Assembly (NCBI RefSeq): GCF_028128615.1
Contig: NZ_AMDP01000019.1
Coordinates: forward strand, 186,001 to 250,000
Length of the DNA stretch: 64,000 nucleotides
DNA from: Enterococcus sp. 5H
GTDB taxonomy: Bacteria; Bacillota; Bacilli; Lactobacillales; Enterococcaceae
Reading direction: 5' to 3'
Part shown: one piece after another, positions 46,807-55,078 of the stretch
Layout: each line of letters starts with the position of its first letter
How positions within the stretch are numbered: the stretch's first letter is position 1
Made by a program: the position numbers and the translations under genes
The notes under the pieces: generated by a model
Told to the model about the DNA's origin: nothing
Database searches by the model: none
Seen by the model: only the letters and a program-made list of their open reading frames with translations

Positions 46807-46837
46807 TTTTTTATTTTGTATAGTCGTTATTTAAAGT

Positions 46838-46970
46838 ATAGTCGTGAGTGGGACAAAACTAAAAATCAGTTTTGTTTCACTCACTAGATCCGAATAAACG
46901 GCGAGAAAAAAAGCAGCTCCTTCTTATTTTTCGGAGCTAAACACTTTTGTCTCAGCCTTAAAGAAAAAGG
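46838..46970. repeat. Intergenic repeat element, inverted copy of that at 11821-12150
   Basis: It begins with a 17-bp hairpin (46844-46860 / 46867-46883, core GACAAAACT/AGTTTTGTTTC), then has GATCCGAATAAACGGCGAG and AGCTCC...GGAGCT, and ends TTTTGTCTCAGCCTT. These are the reverse complement of the ends at 12150 and 11821. It fills the rsgA-rpe gap and could act as a processing or termination structure; no T tract follows the first hairpin. Confidence 0.8.
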
Positions 46971-46980
46971 AGAGGTTTGA

Positions 46981-47631
46981 ATGAAACTAGCACCATCGAT
47001 TTTAAGCGCTGATTTTGCCAATTTAGAAAGAGATATCCAATTAGTCGAAAAGTTAGGAGCCGACTATATTCATGTAGATGTGATGGATGGGCAATTTGTG
47101 CCGAATATTACTTTAGGTCCTAACGTTGTATCAGCAATCCGTCCAGTTACAAAATTACCGTTAGATGTACATTTAATGATTGTTCAGCCAGAAAACTATA
47201 TTGAAGATTTTGCTAAAGCTGGAGCGGATATCATTACAGTTCATCAAGAATCAACACCTCATATTCACCGTGCAATCCAAATGATTAAAGCGGCAGGTGT
47301 TAAAGCTGGAGTTGTTATTAATCCGGGAACGCCGCTATCAGCTATTGAATATGTTCTTGATTTAGTCGATCAAGTCTTAATTATGACCGTTAACCCAGGC
47401 TTTGGCGGACAATCATTTATCGAAAGTTCGTTAGATAAAATCGCTCAATTAAAAGCGTGGAAAGAAGAAAAAGGCTATACTTATGATATCGAAGTAGACG
47501 GTGGAATTGATCCAACAACAGCGAAACGTTGTAAAGAAGCGGGTGCCAATGTATTCGTAGCAGGATCTTATATCTATAACTCAGAAAGTCCAAAAGAGCG
47601 AATTGATGCATTGAAAGCTGTGTTGGGCTAA
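46981..47631 (+). CDS. rpe: Ribulose-phosphate 3-epimerase
   Basis: 216 residues, a TIM barrel with [31 protein letters not shown] (catalytic Asp and metal-binding His), VHLMI and VNPGFGGQ. It interconverts ribulose- and xylulose-5-phosphate in the pentose phosphate pathway. AAAGGAGAGG precedes the ATG. Its stop overlaps the thiN start (TAATG). Confidence 0.97.
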   Translation: MKLAPSILSADFANLERDIQLVEKLGADYIHVDVMDGQFVPNITLGPNVVSAIRPVTKLPLDVHLMIVQPENYIEDFAKAGADIITVHQESTPHIHRAIQMIKAAGVKAGVVINPGTPLSAIEYVLDLVDQVLIMTVNPGFGGQSFIESSLDKIAQLKAWKEEKGYTYDIEVDGGIDPTTAKRCKEAGANVFVAGSYIYNSESPKERIDALKAVLG

Positions 47632-48278
47632 TGAATATTTTACTTGTAGCTGGCGGCACGCCTAAGGAATGGCCGCAATTTGATGTGGAAGCAATTGATT
47701 ATTTTGTTGGTATTGATCGAGGCAGTTTGTTTATTTTAGAACATGGCTGGCGTTTAGATTTAGCTGTTGGTGATTTTGATTCGTTAACAGCGGAAGAAAA
47801 ACAACAAGTTCAGCTGCAAGCAAAAGAAATAGAACAAGCTCAGGCTGAAAAAGATGATACGGATACGCAGTTAGCATTAGCGTTAACGTTAAAAAAATTC
47901 CCTGAAGCTGAGATTATGATTATTGGTGCAACTGGTGGTAGATTAGATCACTTTTTATCTAACTTATGGCTGCCTTTAGAACCCCGTTTCCAAAATTTTG
48001 CAGGTCAAATACAATTAAAAGATCAAAAAAATAGTCTTTCTTATTATCTTCCGGGAAGCTATACAATCACTAAAGAGCCTCAAATGAATTATCTGGCATA
48101 TTGTTGTTTGACTCCAGTTGCAAAGCTGACACTTATGGGTAGTAAGTATACTCTGGATCAGACAGATGTCACAATTCCGACATCGTTTGCTAGTAATGAA
48201 TTTGTAGGTGAAACGGCAAGTTTTTCGTTTGATTCAGGAATGATTGCTGTGATTCAAAGTCGGGATGGACAAAAATAA
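47631..48278 (+). CDS. thiN: Thiamine pyrophosphokinase
   Basis: 215 residues with the TPK motifs GIDRGSLFILEHGWRLDLAV, GDFDS, EKDDTDTQLAL and GATGGRLDHFLSN. It transfers pyrophosphate from ATP to thiamine, making the cofactor. Its ATG shares a base with the rpe stop. The order rsgA-rpe-thiN is conserved in Firmicutes. It ends at a strong shared terminator. Confidence 0.95.
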   Translation: MNILLVAGGTPKEWPQFDVEAIDYFVGIDRGSLFILEHGWRLDLAVGDFDSLTAEEKQQVQLQAKEIEQAQAEKDDTDTQLALALTLKKFPEAEIMIIGATGGRLDHFLSNLWLPLEPRFQNFAGQIQLKDQKNSLSYYLPGSYTITKEPQMNYLAYCCLTPVAKLTLMGSKYTLDQTDVTIPTSFASNEFVGETASFSFDSGMIAVIQSRDGQK

Positions 48279-48280
48279 AA

Positions 48281-48310
48281 AAAAGCTGAACGGCATGCCG
48301 TTCAGCTTTT
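48281..48310. terminator. Bidirectional terminator between thiN and rpmB
   Basis: A perfect 30-bp palindrome (stem 48281-48293 / 48298-48310, core AAGCTGAACGG) with A and T tracts. The arm CCGTTCAGCTTTT is identical to the 3' end of the gmk leader elements (for example 34982-34994). Confidence 0.93.
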
Positions 48311-48323
48311 TGATTACGTTCTA

Positions 48324-48512
48324 TTAAACACGCTCGATTTTACCAGATTTCAAAGCACGAGTTGACACCCAAACTTTTTTAGGTTTACCGTCTATTAATA
48401 CACGAACTTTTTGCAAGTTAGGTTTAACAGTACGTTTAGTAGCGTTCATTGCATGTGAGCGGTTATTGCCGCTGCTTGTCTTGCGACCAGTAAAGTAACA
48501 TACTTTTGCCAT
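48324..48512 (-). CDS. rpmB: 50S ribosomal protein L28
   Basis: 62 residues with the L28 core: [20 protein letters not shown], then [14 protein letters not shown] and [16 protein letters not shown]. Only one cysteine, so this is the zinc-free form. GGAGG precedes the start. Transcribed alone and divergent from the asp23-like gene, as in other Firmicutes. Confidence 0.97.
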   Translation of the reverse strand: MAKVCYFTGRKTSSGNNRSHAMNATKRTVKPNLQKVRVLIDGKPKKVWVSTRALKSGKIERV

Positions 48513-48570
48513 TTTTAGTTTCCTCCTTTGCTTTGATCTCGGAGCGATAGTTTTCAGCTCATACTAGATT

Positions 48571-48599
48571 AATCTATCATAATTTACAAGACTTTGCAA
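48571..48599 (-). promoter_or_regulatory. Promoter of rpmB
   Basis: On the minus strand TTGCAA (48594-48599), 17-bp spacer, TAGATT (complement of 48571-48576), preceded by TG one base before the -10 (extended -10). Confidence 0.7.
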
Positions 48600-48721
48600 G
48601 AAGATTTTAAATCTAGATTGACTTTTACCAACAAACGATGTAAATTATACAATTATTAGTAACTTATGATGAGACGCTCTATAATAATCTGGTTAACTTC
48701 CTTTTCATTGGGGTACGGCTA

Positions 48722-48730
48722 TGTTAAAAT
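48722..48730 (+). promoter_or_regulatory. Possible extended -10 promoter of the asp23-like gene
   Basis: TGTTAAAAT fits an extended -10 about 50 bases before the start; only a weak TTTTCA is found 17 bp upstream. Confidence 0.45.
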
Positions 48731-48779
48731 ATTATAGAAGAAAATAGGGCAATTATGCTCTTTAAGGAGGCTTTCATCA

Positions 48780-49142
48780 ATGGCTGTAAAAATTAAAACA
48801 CCAGCAGGTACCATTGAGATTACCAATGAGGTTATTGCGACTGTTGTCGGCGGAGCTGCAACGGATATCTACGGAATCGTCGGTATGGCAAGTAAAAACC
48901 AAATTAAAGATAATTTAAATGGCATTTTACGCAAAGAGAATTATTCTAAAGGTGTCGTCGTACGCCAAGAAGAAAACGGTGTTGCGGTAGACGTATATAC
49001 AATTGTCAGTTATGGAACAAAAATTTCGGAAGTTTCTCGAAATGTCCAAGAAAAAGTAAAATATAACCTTGAAACATTATTAGGCGTAACGGCTAATTCT
49101 GTCAACGTATTTGTTCAAGGTGTTCGTGTGTTGCCTGATTAG
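48780..49142 (+). CDS. Asp23/Gls24-family protein (YloU-like)
   Basis: 120 residues of the Asp23 family: MAVKIKTPAGTIEITNEVIATVVGGAA, then GIVGMASK and VYTIVSYGTKISEVSRNVQ. Its place directly before the DAK-type fatty acid kinase gene marks it as the YloU group, often called an alkaline-shock-like protein. The molecular role is unclear, with links to envelope stress. AAGGAGG precedes the ATG. Confidence 0.92.
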   Translation: MAVKIKTPAGTIEITNEVIATVVGGAATDIYGIVGMASKNQIKDNLNGILRKENYSKGVVVRQEENGVAVDVYTIVSYGTKISEVSRNVQEKVKYNLETLLGVTANSVNVFVQGVRVLPD

Positions 49143-49167
49143 GTAGCCGGCTGTTAGCAGAGAAATA

Positions 49168-49306
49168 GTACTTCGCTTTTCGATATGTCTAGCTGCGTAC
49201 ATCAGCTCAATCGGCAATAACGAATAAAAATTCGCAGAGATAAACTCTGCTAAAGTTTGTGTTCTAATATTGCTCATAAGCTAATCGATGTACTTCACTT
49301 TTCGAT
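49168..49306 (+). repeat. Structured inverted and direct repeats in the fakA leader
   Basis: GTACTTCGCTTTTCGAT (49168-49184) recurs with one change at 49290-49306. Between them, arms 49197-49219 and 49268-49293 form an imperfect ~20-bp outer stem that encloses two perfect small hairpins (CGAAT/ATTCG and GCAGAG/CTCTGC). It lies between the asp23-like gene and fakA and contains no supportable ORF. Confidence 0.6.
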
Positions 49307-49337
49307 GCAACAGTGAATCTAAAGGAGGATTTTTTAG

Positions 49338-51017
49338 GTGAATGTAACAGAAATCAGTGCAAGTCAGTTCCAAGAGATGGTACAGGCTGGTGCGAGTCGT
49401 CTGCATGTCAATGCAGAGTATGTCAACTCATTAAATGTTTTCCCTGTGCCTGATGGTGATACAGGAACGAATATGAACTTATCGATGACAAGTGGAGCGA
49501 AAGCTGTTGCTGATTCTCGTTCTGAGAAAGTCGGCGAATTGGCTGCAGTTCTTTCAAAAGGCCTATTAATGGGCGCTAGAGGGAATTCTGGTGTTATTTT
49601 GTCACAATTATTCCGTGGTTTTTCAAAGCAAATTCCGGATGTAGAAACACTAAATGCTAAAGATTTAGCACAAGCGTTCACTCATGGCGTTGAAACAGCA
49701 TATAAAGCAGTTATGAAACCAGTTGAAGGAACAATTTTGACTGTTTCTCGTGAAGCCGCTCGTTCAGGTGAACGTAAAGCAAACGAAACAGATGACTGTA
49801 TTGAAGTACTGGAAGCGGTCGTTAAAGGTGCTAAACGTGCTTTGGCTAAAACTCCGGATCTTTTACCTGTATTAAAAGAAGTTGGCGTAGTTGATAGTGG
49901 TGGTCAAGGGTTACTATTTATCTATGAAGGTTTCTTGGAAGCTTTATCAGGTAACTTTTTAGCGACAGAAGTCTATGAGCCAACTCCAGGTGAAATGGAC
50001 GAAATGGTGAATGCTGAACATCATCGCGGTGTTAGTGGACATGTAGCGACAGAAGATATTAAATTTGGCTACTGTACAGAAATCATGGTTCAAATCGGAG
50101 AAGGTCCGACAGTAGACAGTGACTTCGATTATGAAACATTTAGAAATTACTTAAATGAACTAGGTGACTCATTGCTTGTAGTAAACGACGATGAAATCAT
50201 CAAAGTCCATGTTCATACAGAACACCCAGGTGAAGTTATGAATTACGGACAAAAATTTGGTTCATTGGTTAAAATTAAAGTAGATAACATGCGTTTACAG
50301 CATGAAACATTAGTTGAACATGATGCTCAAGTAGCCCAAACGGCTACGAAAAAAGCACGTGTACCTTATGCCGTAATTGCTATTGCAGCAGGTGAAGGTG
50401 TACAGGAATTATTCCGTAGTCTTGGCGCAAGCTACATCATCAGCGGCGGTCAAACAATGAATCCAAGTACGGAAGACATTTTAAAAGCTGTCAAAGAAGT
50501 GAATGCCGATCAAGTTATTATTTTACCTAATAACAAAAATATCTTTATGGCAGCCGATCAAGCAGCTGAAGTAGCAGATATTCCAGTAGCCGTTGTTCCA
50601 ACGAAAACAATTTCACAAGGAATGACAGCGATGTTGGCTTTCAATGACAACCAAACACTGGAAAAAAATCAAGCAACGATGACTGAAATGATTGAAAGTG
50701 TAGTCAGCGGTCAAGTAACTACTGCTGTTCGTGATACAACAATCGATAATGTTGAAATTAAAAAAGATGACTATCTTGGGATGATTGACGGCAAAATCGT
50801 TGTTTCTGAACCTGATATGTTTGCAGCATCATTAGATACGCTAAAACGAATGATTGATGAAGATACAGAGATCGTGACAATCATTGTAGGTGAAGGCGGT
50901 ACATTAAACGAAGCTGAGAAATTAGTAGAAGCATTAACTGCTGAATTTGAAGATTTAGAAACAGAACTTCATGAAGGCGGACAACCTGTTTATCCGTATC
51001 TGTTTTCAGCTGAATAA
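49338..51017 (+). CDS. fakA: Fatty acid kinase catalytic subunit FakA (DAK/YloV-like)
   Basis: 559 residues. The N-terminal DhaL ATP-binding domain has FPVPDGDTGTNMNLSMTSG at 34-52 and GARGNSGVILSQ; a middle domain and C-terminal DegV-like-interacting region follow. With a FakB protein it phosphorylates exogenous fatty acids, feeding acyl phosphates to PlsX/PlsY. plsX and acpP downstream fit that role. Start GTG 49338 behind AAAGGAGG. Confidence 0.94.
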   Translation: MNVTEISASQFQEMVQAGASRLHVNAEYVNSLNVFPVPDGDTGTNMNLSMTSGAKAVADSRSEKVGELAAVLSKGLLMGARGNSGVILSQLFRGFSKQIPDVETLNAKDLAQAFTHGVETAYKAVMKPVEGTILTVSREAARSGERKANETDDCIEVLEAVVKGAKRALAKTPDLLPVLKEVGVVDSGGQGLLFIYEGFLEALSGNFLATEVYEPTPGEMDEMVNAEHHRGVSGHVATEDIKFGYCTEIMVQIGEGPTVDSDFDYETFRNYLNELGDSLLVVNDDEIIKVHVHTEHPGEVMNYGQKFGSLVKIKVDNMRLQHETLVEHDAQVAQTATKKARVPYAVIAIAAGEGVQELFRSLGASYIISGGQTMNPSTEDILKAVKEVNADQVIILPNNKNIFMAADQAAEVADIPVAVVPTKTISQGMTAMLAFNDNQTLEKNQATMTEMIESVVSGQVTTAVRDTTIDNVEIKKDDYLGMIDGKIVVSEPDMFAASLDTLKRMIDEDTEIVTIIVGEGGTLNEAEKLVEALTAEFEDLETELHEGGQPVYPYLFSAE

Positions 51018-51028
51018 TTTATGATTTA

Positions 51029-51181
51029 ACAAATGCCGAATAAACAGTGAAATGTGCTAAGAATCAACTTTTTCAATCTCTTAGACGTTGATAGTTGAAT
51101 CGTGCAGTAACTTTTCTCGCCGTTTAAGCGGATTTAGAGGCGGTGCAAAACTGAGTTTAGTTTTGTTCCGACCTCTTTTTT
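51029..51181 (+). repeat. Partial intergenic repeat element with terminator of fakA
   Basis: GCCGAATAAACAGTG at the start and CTCGCCGTTTAAGCGGATTTA near 51116 match the repeat family at 11821 and 46838. Arms AGAATCAACTTTTTCAA and TTGATAGTTGAATC-type sequence form the middle. The 3' end is a terminator, annotated separately. Confidence 0.6.
51137..51181 (+). terminator. Intrinsic terminator of fakA
   Basis: A ~16-bp stem (51137-51152 with 51159-51175; core GCAAAACT/AGTTTTG) followed by TTTTTT. Confidence 0.8.
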
Positions 51182-51238
51182 GTAGTTTAAAAAAAACAAG
51201 CAAAAATTACGTAACTAATTATGAAAGGAGGAAAATTG

Positions 51239-53275
51239 ATGAACTTGTCAGATGATATTGCTGTGTTAGCTGGTGTTGGTCCTAAGCGTGCAGAAAACTT
51301 GAAAGAGCTGGGTATTCAAACCGTTGAAGACCTACTTACCTATTATCCGTTTCGCTATGATGATATTCAGGAAAAGGAACTAAATGAAATCCAAGATCAA
51401 GAAAAAGTCACGCTAAAAGGTTTAGTTGTCTCTGAGCCAGTGGTCAGCCGCTACGGATATAAAAAAAGCCGCCTAATGTTTCGGATGATGCAAGATCATG
51501 CAGTCATCAATGTTTCTTTCTTTAACCAGCCGTACTTAAAAGGCAAAATCGTTTTATCAGAAGAAATTGCTGTGTATGGAAAATGGGATGCCAAACGAAA
51601 AGCGCTTAACGGTATGAAGATTTTAGCAGCTAAAAATGACGGAGAAGATTTTGCCCCAATCTATCATGTGAATAAAAAAGTTCGGCAAAGTAGTTTGATC
51701 CAATTGATTCGTACGGCTTTTGAAAAATATGGCGAGTTAATTCCTGAGATTTTACCAGAAGAGTTATTAGAAAAGTATCGGTTAATGCCAAGAAAAGATG
51801 CAATATTTGCGATGCACTTTCCAAGTAATCCTGAAGAAAGTCACCAAGCGAAACGTCGTGTCGTTTTTGAAGAATTTTTCTTATTCCAACTGAAAATGCA
51901 AGGATTAAAACGCCAAGAAAAAGCTGAGAAAAATGGCTTGATGATCCAATATGATGTCGAGCGATTGAAGGGATTTACGCAAAAACTTCCATTTGAACTC
52001 ACCTCAGCTCAGAAAAAAGTGACAAATGAAATCTGTCGGGATTTAATGAGCCCAAGTCATATGCAGCGATTATTACAAGGTGATGTAGGGAGTGGGAAAA
52101 CAGTAGTAGCAGCCATTGCTCTTTACGCGACGATGACAGCTGGTTTTCAAGGTGCTTTAATGGTCCCAACAGAAATTTTAGCCCAGCAGCATATGGAAAG
52201 TTTACAGCAATTATATGATCCTCTGGAAGTTCGCACGGCTTTACTGACAGGTTCAACTAAAACAAAAGAACGACGTGAAATTCTCGCACAACTTTCATCA
52301 GGAGAAATCGATATTATTATAGGAACCCATGCGTTAATTCAGGAGGATGTTATTTTTCATAAATTAGGCTTAGTTATTACAGATGAGCAGCATCGATTTG
52401 GTGTGAATCAACGAAGGATTTTAAGAGAAAAAGGTTTGAAACCGGATGTACTCTTTATGACAGCGACGCCGATTCCTAGAACTCTTGCGATTACAGCGTT
52501 TGGGGAAATGGATGTTTCAATTATTGACGAAATGCCCGCAGGTCGAATTCCAATTGAAACTCGCTGGATTAGGCCGCCGCAACTAGATACAGTGTTAGAG
52601 TGGATGCAAAAAGAACTAGCACGAGGACATCAAGCTTATGTTATTTGTCCCTTAATTGAAGAGTCAGAAGCATTAGATGTGAAAAATGCAACTGAGATCT
52701 TTGAACATATGTCAGCGTTCTTTAATCCTGATTATCAAGTGGGATTACTTCACGGAAAAATGAAAAATCAGGAAAAAGATGAAATCATGCAAGAATTTAA
52801 AGAAAATAAACTTCAACTGCTTGTTTCTACGACAGTAATCGAAGTTGGGGTAAATGTTCCTAATGCCACGGTTATGTTAATTATGGATGCTGACCGTTTT
52901 GGTTTAGCCCAATTACATCAGCTTCGTGGTCGTGTGGGACGTGGCTCGGAAGCTTCTTATTGTATTTTAGTTGCCAACCCGAAGAACGAAATGGGTGTTG
53001 AACGTATGAAAATCATGACAGAGACGAATAATGGTTTTATCTTAAGCGAAAAAGATTTAGAGCTTCGTGGACCGGGTGAAGTTTTTGGAGCTAGACAATC
53101 AGGGATTCCACAATTTGCAGTTGGTGATATCGTAACTGATTTTAATATTTTAGAGGTTGCGCGCCAAGAAGCATCATCGATTTGGCAAAAAAGTCAATGG
53201 TGGATACTGCCTGAATATCAAGGTTTAGCAGAGAAAATTAAACCGCATGAAACTGAGCATCAATTTTTTGATTAG
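51239..53275 (+). CDS. recG: ATP-dependent DNA helicase RecG
   Basis: 678 residues. The N-terminal wedge domain has GVGPKRAENLKELGI and an OB fold; helicase motifs include GDVGSGKTVVA, DEQHRFGV, TATPIPRTLA and the C-terminal QLRGRVGRG. It reverses stalled forks and migrates branched DNA. I chose ATG 51239, 6 bases after AAAGGAGG; the ATG at 51221 lies before the ribosome site. Confidence 0.96.
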   Translation: MNLSDDIAVLAGVGPKRAENLKELGIQTVEDLLTYYPFRYDDIQEKELNEIQDQEKVTLKGLVVSEPVVSRYGYKKSRLMFRMMQDHAVINVSFFNQPYLKGKIVLSEEIAVYGKWDAKRKALNGMKILAAKNDGEDFAPIYHVNKKVRQSSLIQLIRTAFEKYGELIPEILPEELLEKYRLMPRKDAIFAMHFPSNPEESHQAKRRVVFEEFFLFQLKMQGLKRQEKAEKNGLMIQYDVERLKGFTQKLPFELTSAQKKVTNEICRDLMSPSHMQRLLQGDVGSGKTVVAAIALYATMTAGFQGALMVPTEILAQQHMESLQQLYDPLEVRTALLTGSTKTKERREILAQLSSGEIDIIIGTHALIQEDVIFHKLGLVITDEQHRFGVNQRRILREKGLKPDVLFMTATPIPRTLAITAFGEMDVSIIDEMPAGRIPIETRWIRPPQLDTVLEWMQKELARGHQAYVICPLIEESEALDVKNATEIFEHMSAFFNPDYQVGLLHGKMKNQEKDEIMQEFKENKLQLLVSTTVIEVGVNVPNATVMLIMDADRFGLAQLHQLRGRVGRGSEASYCILVANPKNEMGVERMKIMTETNNGFILSEKDLELRGPGEVFGARQSGIPQFAVGDIVTDFNILEVARQEASSIWQKSQWWILPEYQGLAEKIKPHETEHQFFD

Positions 53276-53387
53276 ACAGGAATAGGACTATTTTAATTAC
53301 TGGCGGATAGGCAAGGATGCTAAGTGATTCATTCCCCTTTTCGTTATGTTATACTACTTGTTGAGAAATACCTAGGAGGGATTATTT

Positions 53388-54386
53388 ATGAAGATTGCAG
53401 TTGATGCAATGGGCGGCGATCAGGCGCCGCAGGCTATCGTTGAAGGAGTAATGTTAGCCAAACAAGATTTTCCGGAAGTTGAATTTTTACTATATGGAAA
53501 AGAAGCTGAAATTAAAAAATACGTGACTGATGAAACAAATATCACAATCATTCATACGGACGAAAAAATTAACAGTGACGATGAGCCCGTAAAAGCAATT
53601 CGTCGTAAAAAAACAGCTTCAATGGTTTTAGCAGCACAAGCGGTAAAAGATGGCGAAGCGGATGCAATTTTTTCTGCTGGTAATACAGGAGCATTATTAG
53701 CTGCTGGTTTATTTATCGTTGGAAGAATCAAAAACGTTGAACGTCCAGGTTTAATGTCAACTTTACCAGTTATTGGTCAGCCTGACGGTGGTTTTGATAT
53801 GCTTGATTTAGGTGCAAATGCAGACAATAAGCCAGAGCATTTAGTTCAATATGCTGTATTAGGTTCTTTTTATGCTGAGAAAGTTAGAAATATCACGAAG
53901 CCTCGTGTCGGTCTTTTAAATAACGGAACAGAAGAAACCAAAGGCAGCGAATTAACAAAAGCAGCGTTTGAATTACTTTCGGCAGAAGAAAGTATTAATT
54001 TTATCGGCAATGTTGAAGCTCGTGATCTATTGAATGGAGCAGCGGATGTTGTAGTGACTGATGGATTCACAGGGAACGCTGTCTTGAAATCAATTGAAGG
54101 TACAGCATTAAATATGATGGGTTTATTAAAATCTTCCATTTTGGCAGAAGGCTTTAAAGGAAAAATGGGTGCCTTATTATTAAAAGATGCATTGCGCGGT
54201 ATGAAAAGCGAGATGGATTATTCAAAACATGGTGGAGCAGTTCTTTTTGGTTTGAAAGCACCAGTGATTAAAACACACGGATCAACTGGTCCAGAAGCAG
54301 TTCGCTACACTATTCGTCAAATCCATACAATGTTGGAAACAGACGTTGTTCCGCAGCTTGTAAGTTATTATAAAACGAAAGAATAA
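53388..54386 (+). CDS. plsX: Phosphate acyltransferase PlsX
   Basis: 332 residues with the family start [20 protein letters not shown] and conserved [14 protein letters not shown]. It exchanges acyl-ACP for acyl-phosphate, the donor for PlsY, and links endogenous and FakAB-derived acyl chains. An extended -10 (TGTTATACT, 53347-53355) lies before the AGGAGGG site. It is followed by acpP, which has its own promoter. Confidence 0.96.
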   Translation: MKIAVDAMGGDQAPQAIVEGVMLAKQDFPEVEFLLYGKEAEIKKYVTDETNITIIHTDEKINSDDEPVKAIRRKKTASMVLAAQAVKDGEADAIFSAGNTGALLAAGLFIVGRIKNVERPGLMSTLPVIGQPDGGFDMLDLGANADNKPEHLVQYAVLGSFYAEKVRNITKPRVGLLNNGTEETKGSELTKAAFELLSAEESINFIGNVEARDLLNGAADVVVTDGFTGNAVLKSIEGTALNMMGLLKSSILAEGFKGKMGALLLKDALRGMKSEMDYSKHGGAVLFGLKAPVIKTHGSTGPEAVRYTIRQIHTMLETDVVPQLVSYYKTKE

Positions 54387-54438
54387 CAGTTTATGCAACT
54401 TGATTGCAACTGTTTTGTAATAAGATTGAAAAAAAAGA

Positions 54439-54467
54439 TGGACAAATTACTCATTTGTGAGTACAAT
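54439..54467 (+). promoter_or_regulatory. Promoter of acpP with palindromic spacer
   Basis: TGGACA (54439-54444), 17-bp spacer, TACAAT (54462-54467). Spacer and -10 edge hold the inverted repeat TACTCATTTGTGAGTA, placed as an operator would be. No FabT-like box (TTTGAA-type palindrome) was found. Confidence 0.6.
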
Positions 54468-54476
54468 GTATCATAG

Positions 54477-54505
54477 CGTTTAACTCTTTAAGGAGTTACG
54501 TTTTT
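54477..54505 (+). terminator. Possible attenuator hairpin in the acpP leader
   Basis: CG-TT-TAACTC (54477-54486) pairs with GAGTTA-CG (54493-54500) and is followed by TTTTT. It starts right at the expected transcription start and ends 10 bases before the GTGGAGGTG ribosome site, so it could end transcription early or shape translation. Confidence 0.5.
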
Positions 54506-54529
54506 CAAAAACAGTGGAGGTGAATACAG

Positions 54530-54769
54530 TTGACTCGTGAAGAAGTACTTGAAAAAGTAGCGAAGATTATCTCAAACCACTTTGATATTGAACCTGAAAA
54601 TGTCACAGATCAATTAAACATTAAAGATGACTTGAATGCAGATTCTATTAGCGTAATGGAATTTGTTTTAGAGCTTGAAGATGAGTTTGGTACAGAAATT
54701 TCTGATGAAGATGCAGAGAAAATCGAAACAGTTGGAGCCGCTGTAGATTATATTACAAATAATTTATAA
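54530..54769 (+). CDS. acpP: Acyl carrier protein (plsX-linked)
   Basis: 79 residues with the phosphopantetheine site DLNADSISVMEFV (Ser39). The motif reads DSI where most ACPs have DSL. The TTG start at 54530 follows GTGGAGGTG. In Enterococcus faecalis the plsX-linked ACP is the auxiliary AcpB used in exogenous fatty-acid incorporation, while the main ACP lies in the fab cluster; this gene is probably that AcpB type (inference from position and the atypical site). Confidence 0.92.
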   Translation: MTREEVLEKVAKIISNHFDIEPENVTDQLNIKDDLNADSISVMEFVLELEDEFGTEISDEDAEKIETVGAAVDYITNNL

Positions 54770-54810
54770 TTGAGAAATAAGAGTTTAACCCAAAATACTA
54801 AACTTCTTGA

Positions 54811-54848
54811 AAAAGTGCGTTGATTCGTTGAATCGATGCGCTTTTTTT
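54811..54848 (+). terminator. Intrinsic terminator of acpP
   Basis: A 16-bp stem with several G-U pairs (54811-54826 / 54830-54845) followed by a T tract. Confidence 0.85.
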
Positions 54849-54940
54849 GTTGCAATAGGATGGGATTTTACTAAGTGTTGGTAATTTTCCTTAACTAATT
54901 GGGATCTTGATCTTTTTTTGTATCTATTTCTATCGAAAAG

Positions 54941-54969
54941 TTGCAATTTTGATTGTAATTATATACAAT
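54941..54969 (+). promoter_or_regulatory. Promoter of the opp operon
   Basis: TTGCAA (54941-54946), 17-bp spacer, TACAAT (54964-54969), about 110 bases before oppD. ATTGTA...TACAAT overlapping the -10 forms a dyad. Confidence 0.7.
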
Positions 54970-55078
54970 TGCTAAAAAAGATTACAATTAGATTTTGAAA
55001 GTAATTTTTGTGTAACGAATCAAGTGTTTTCTATTTACATTTTTTTTACTGGAAGTTATCAATGAAGGAGTGTTTAAA

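Larger units (their letters stand above)
54770..55078. other. acpP-oppD intergenic region
   Basis: Holds the acpP terminator (54811-54848) and a strong opp promoter (54941-54969). The rest is AT-rich with no ORF. The palindromic run ATTGTA-N6-TACAAT overlaps the -10 and may be an operator. Confidence 0.6.

Noticed and set aside
49080-49277. 65-codon minus-strand ORF between asp23-like gene and fakA
   Set aside because: It overlaps coding sequence and the structured leader; no promoter or ribosome site.
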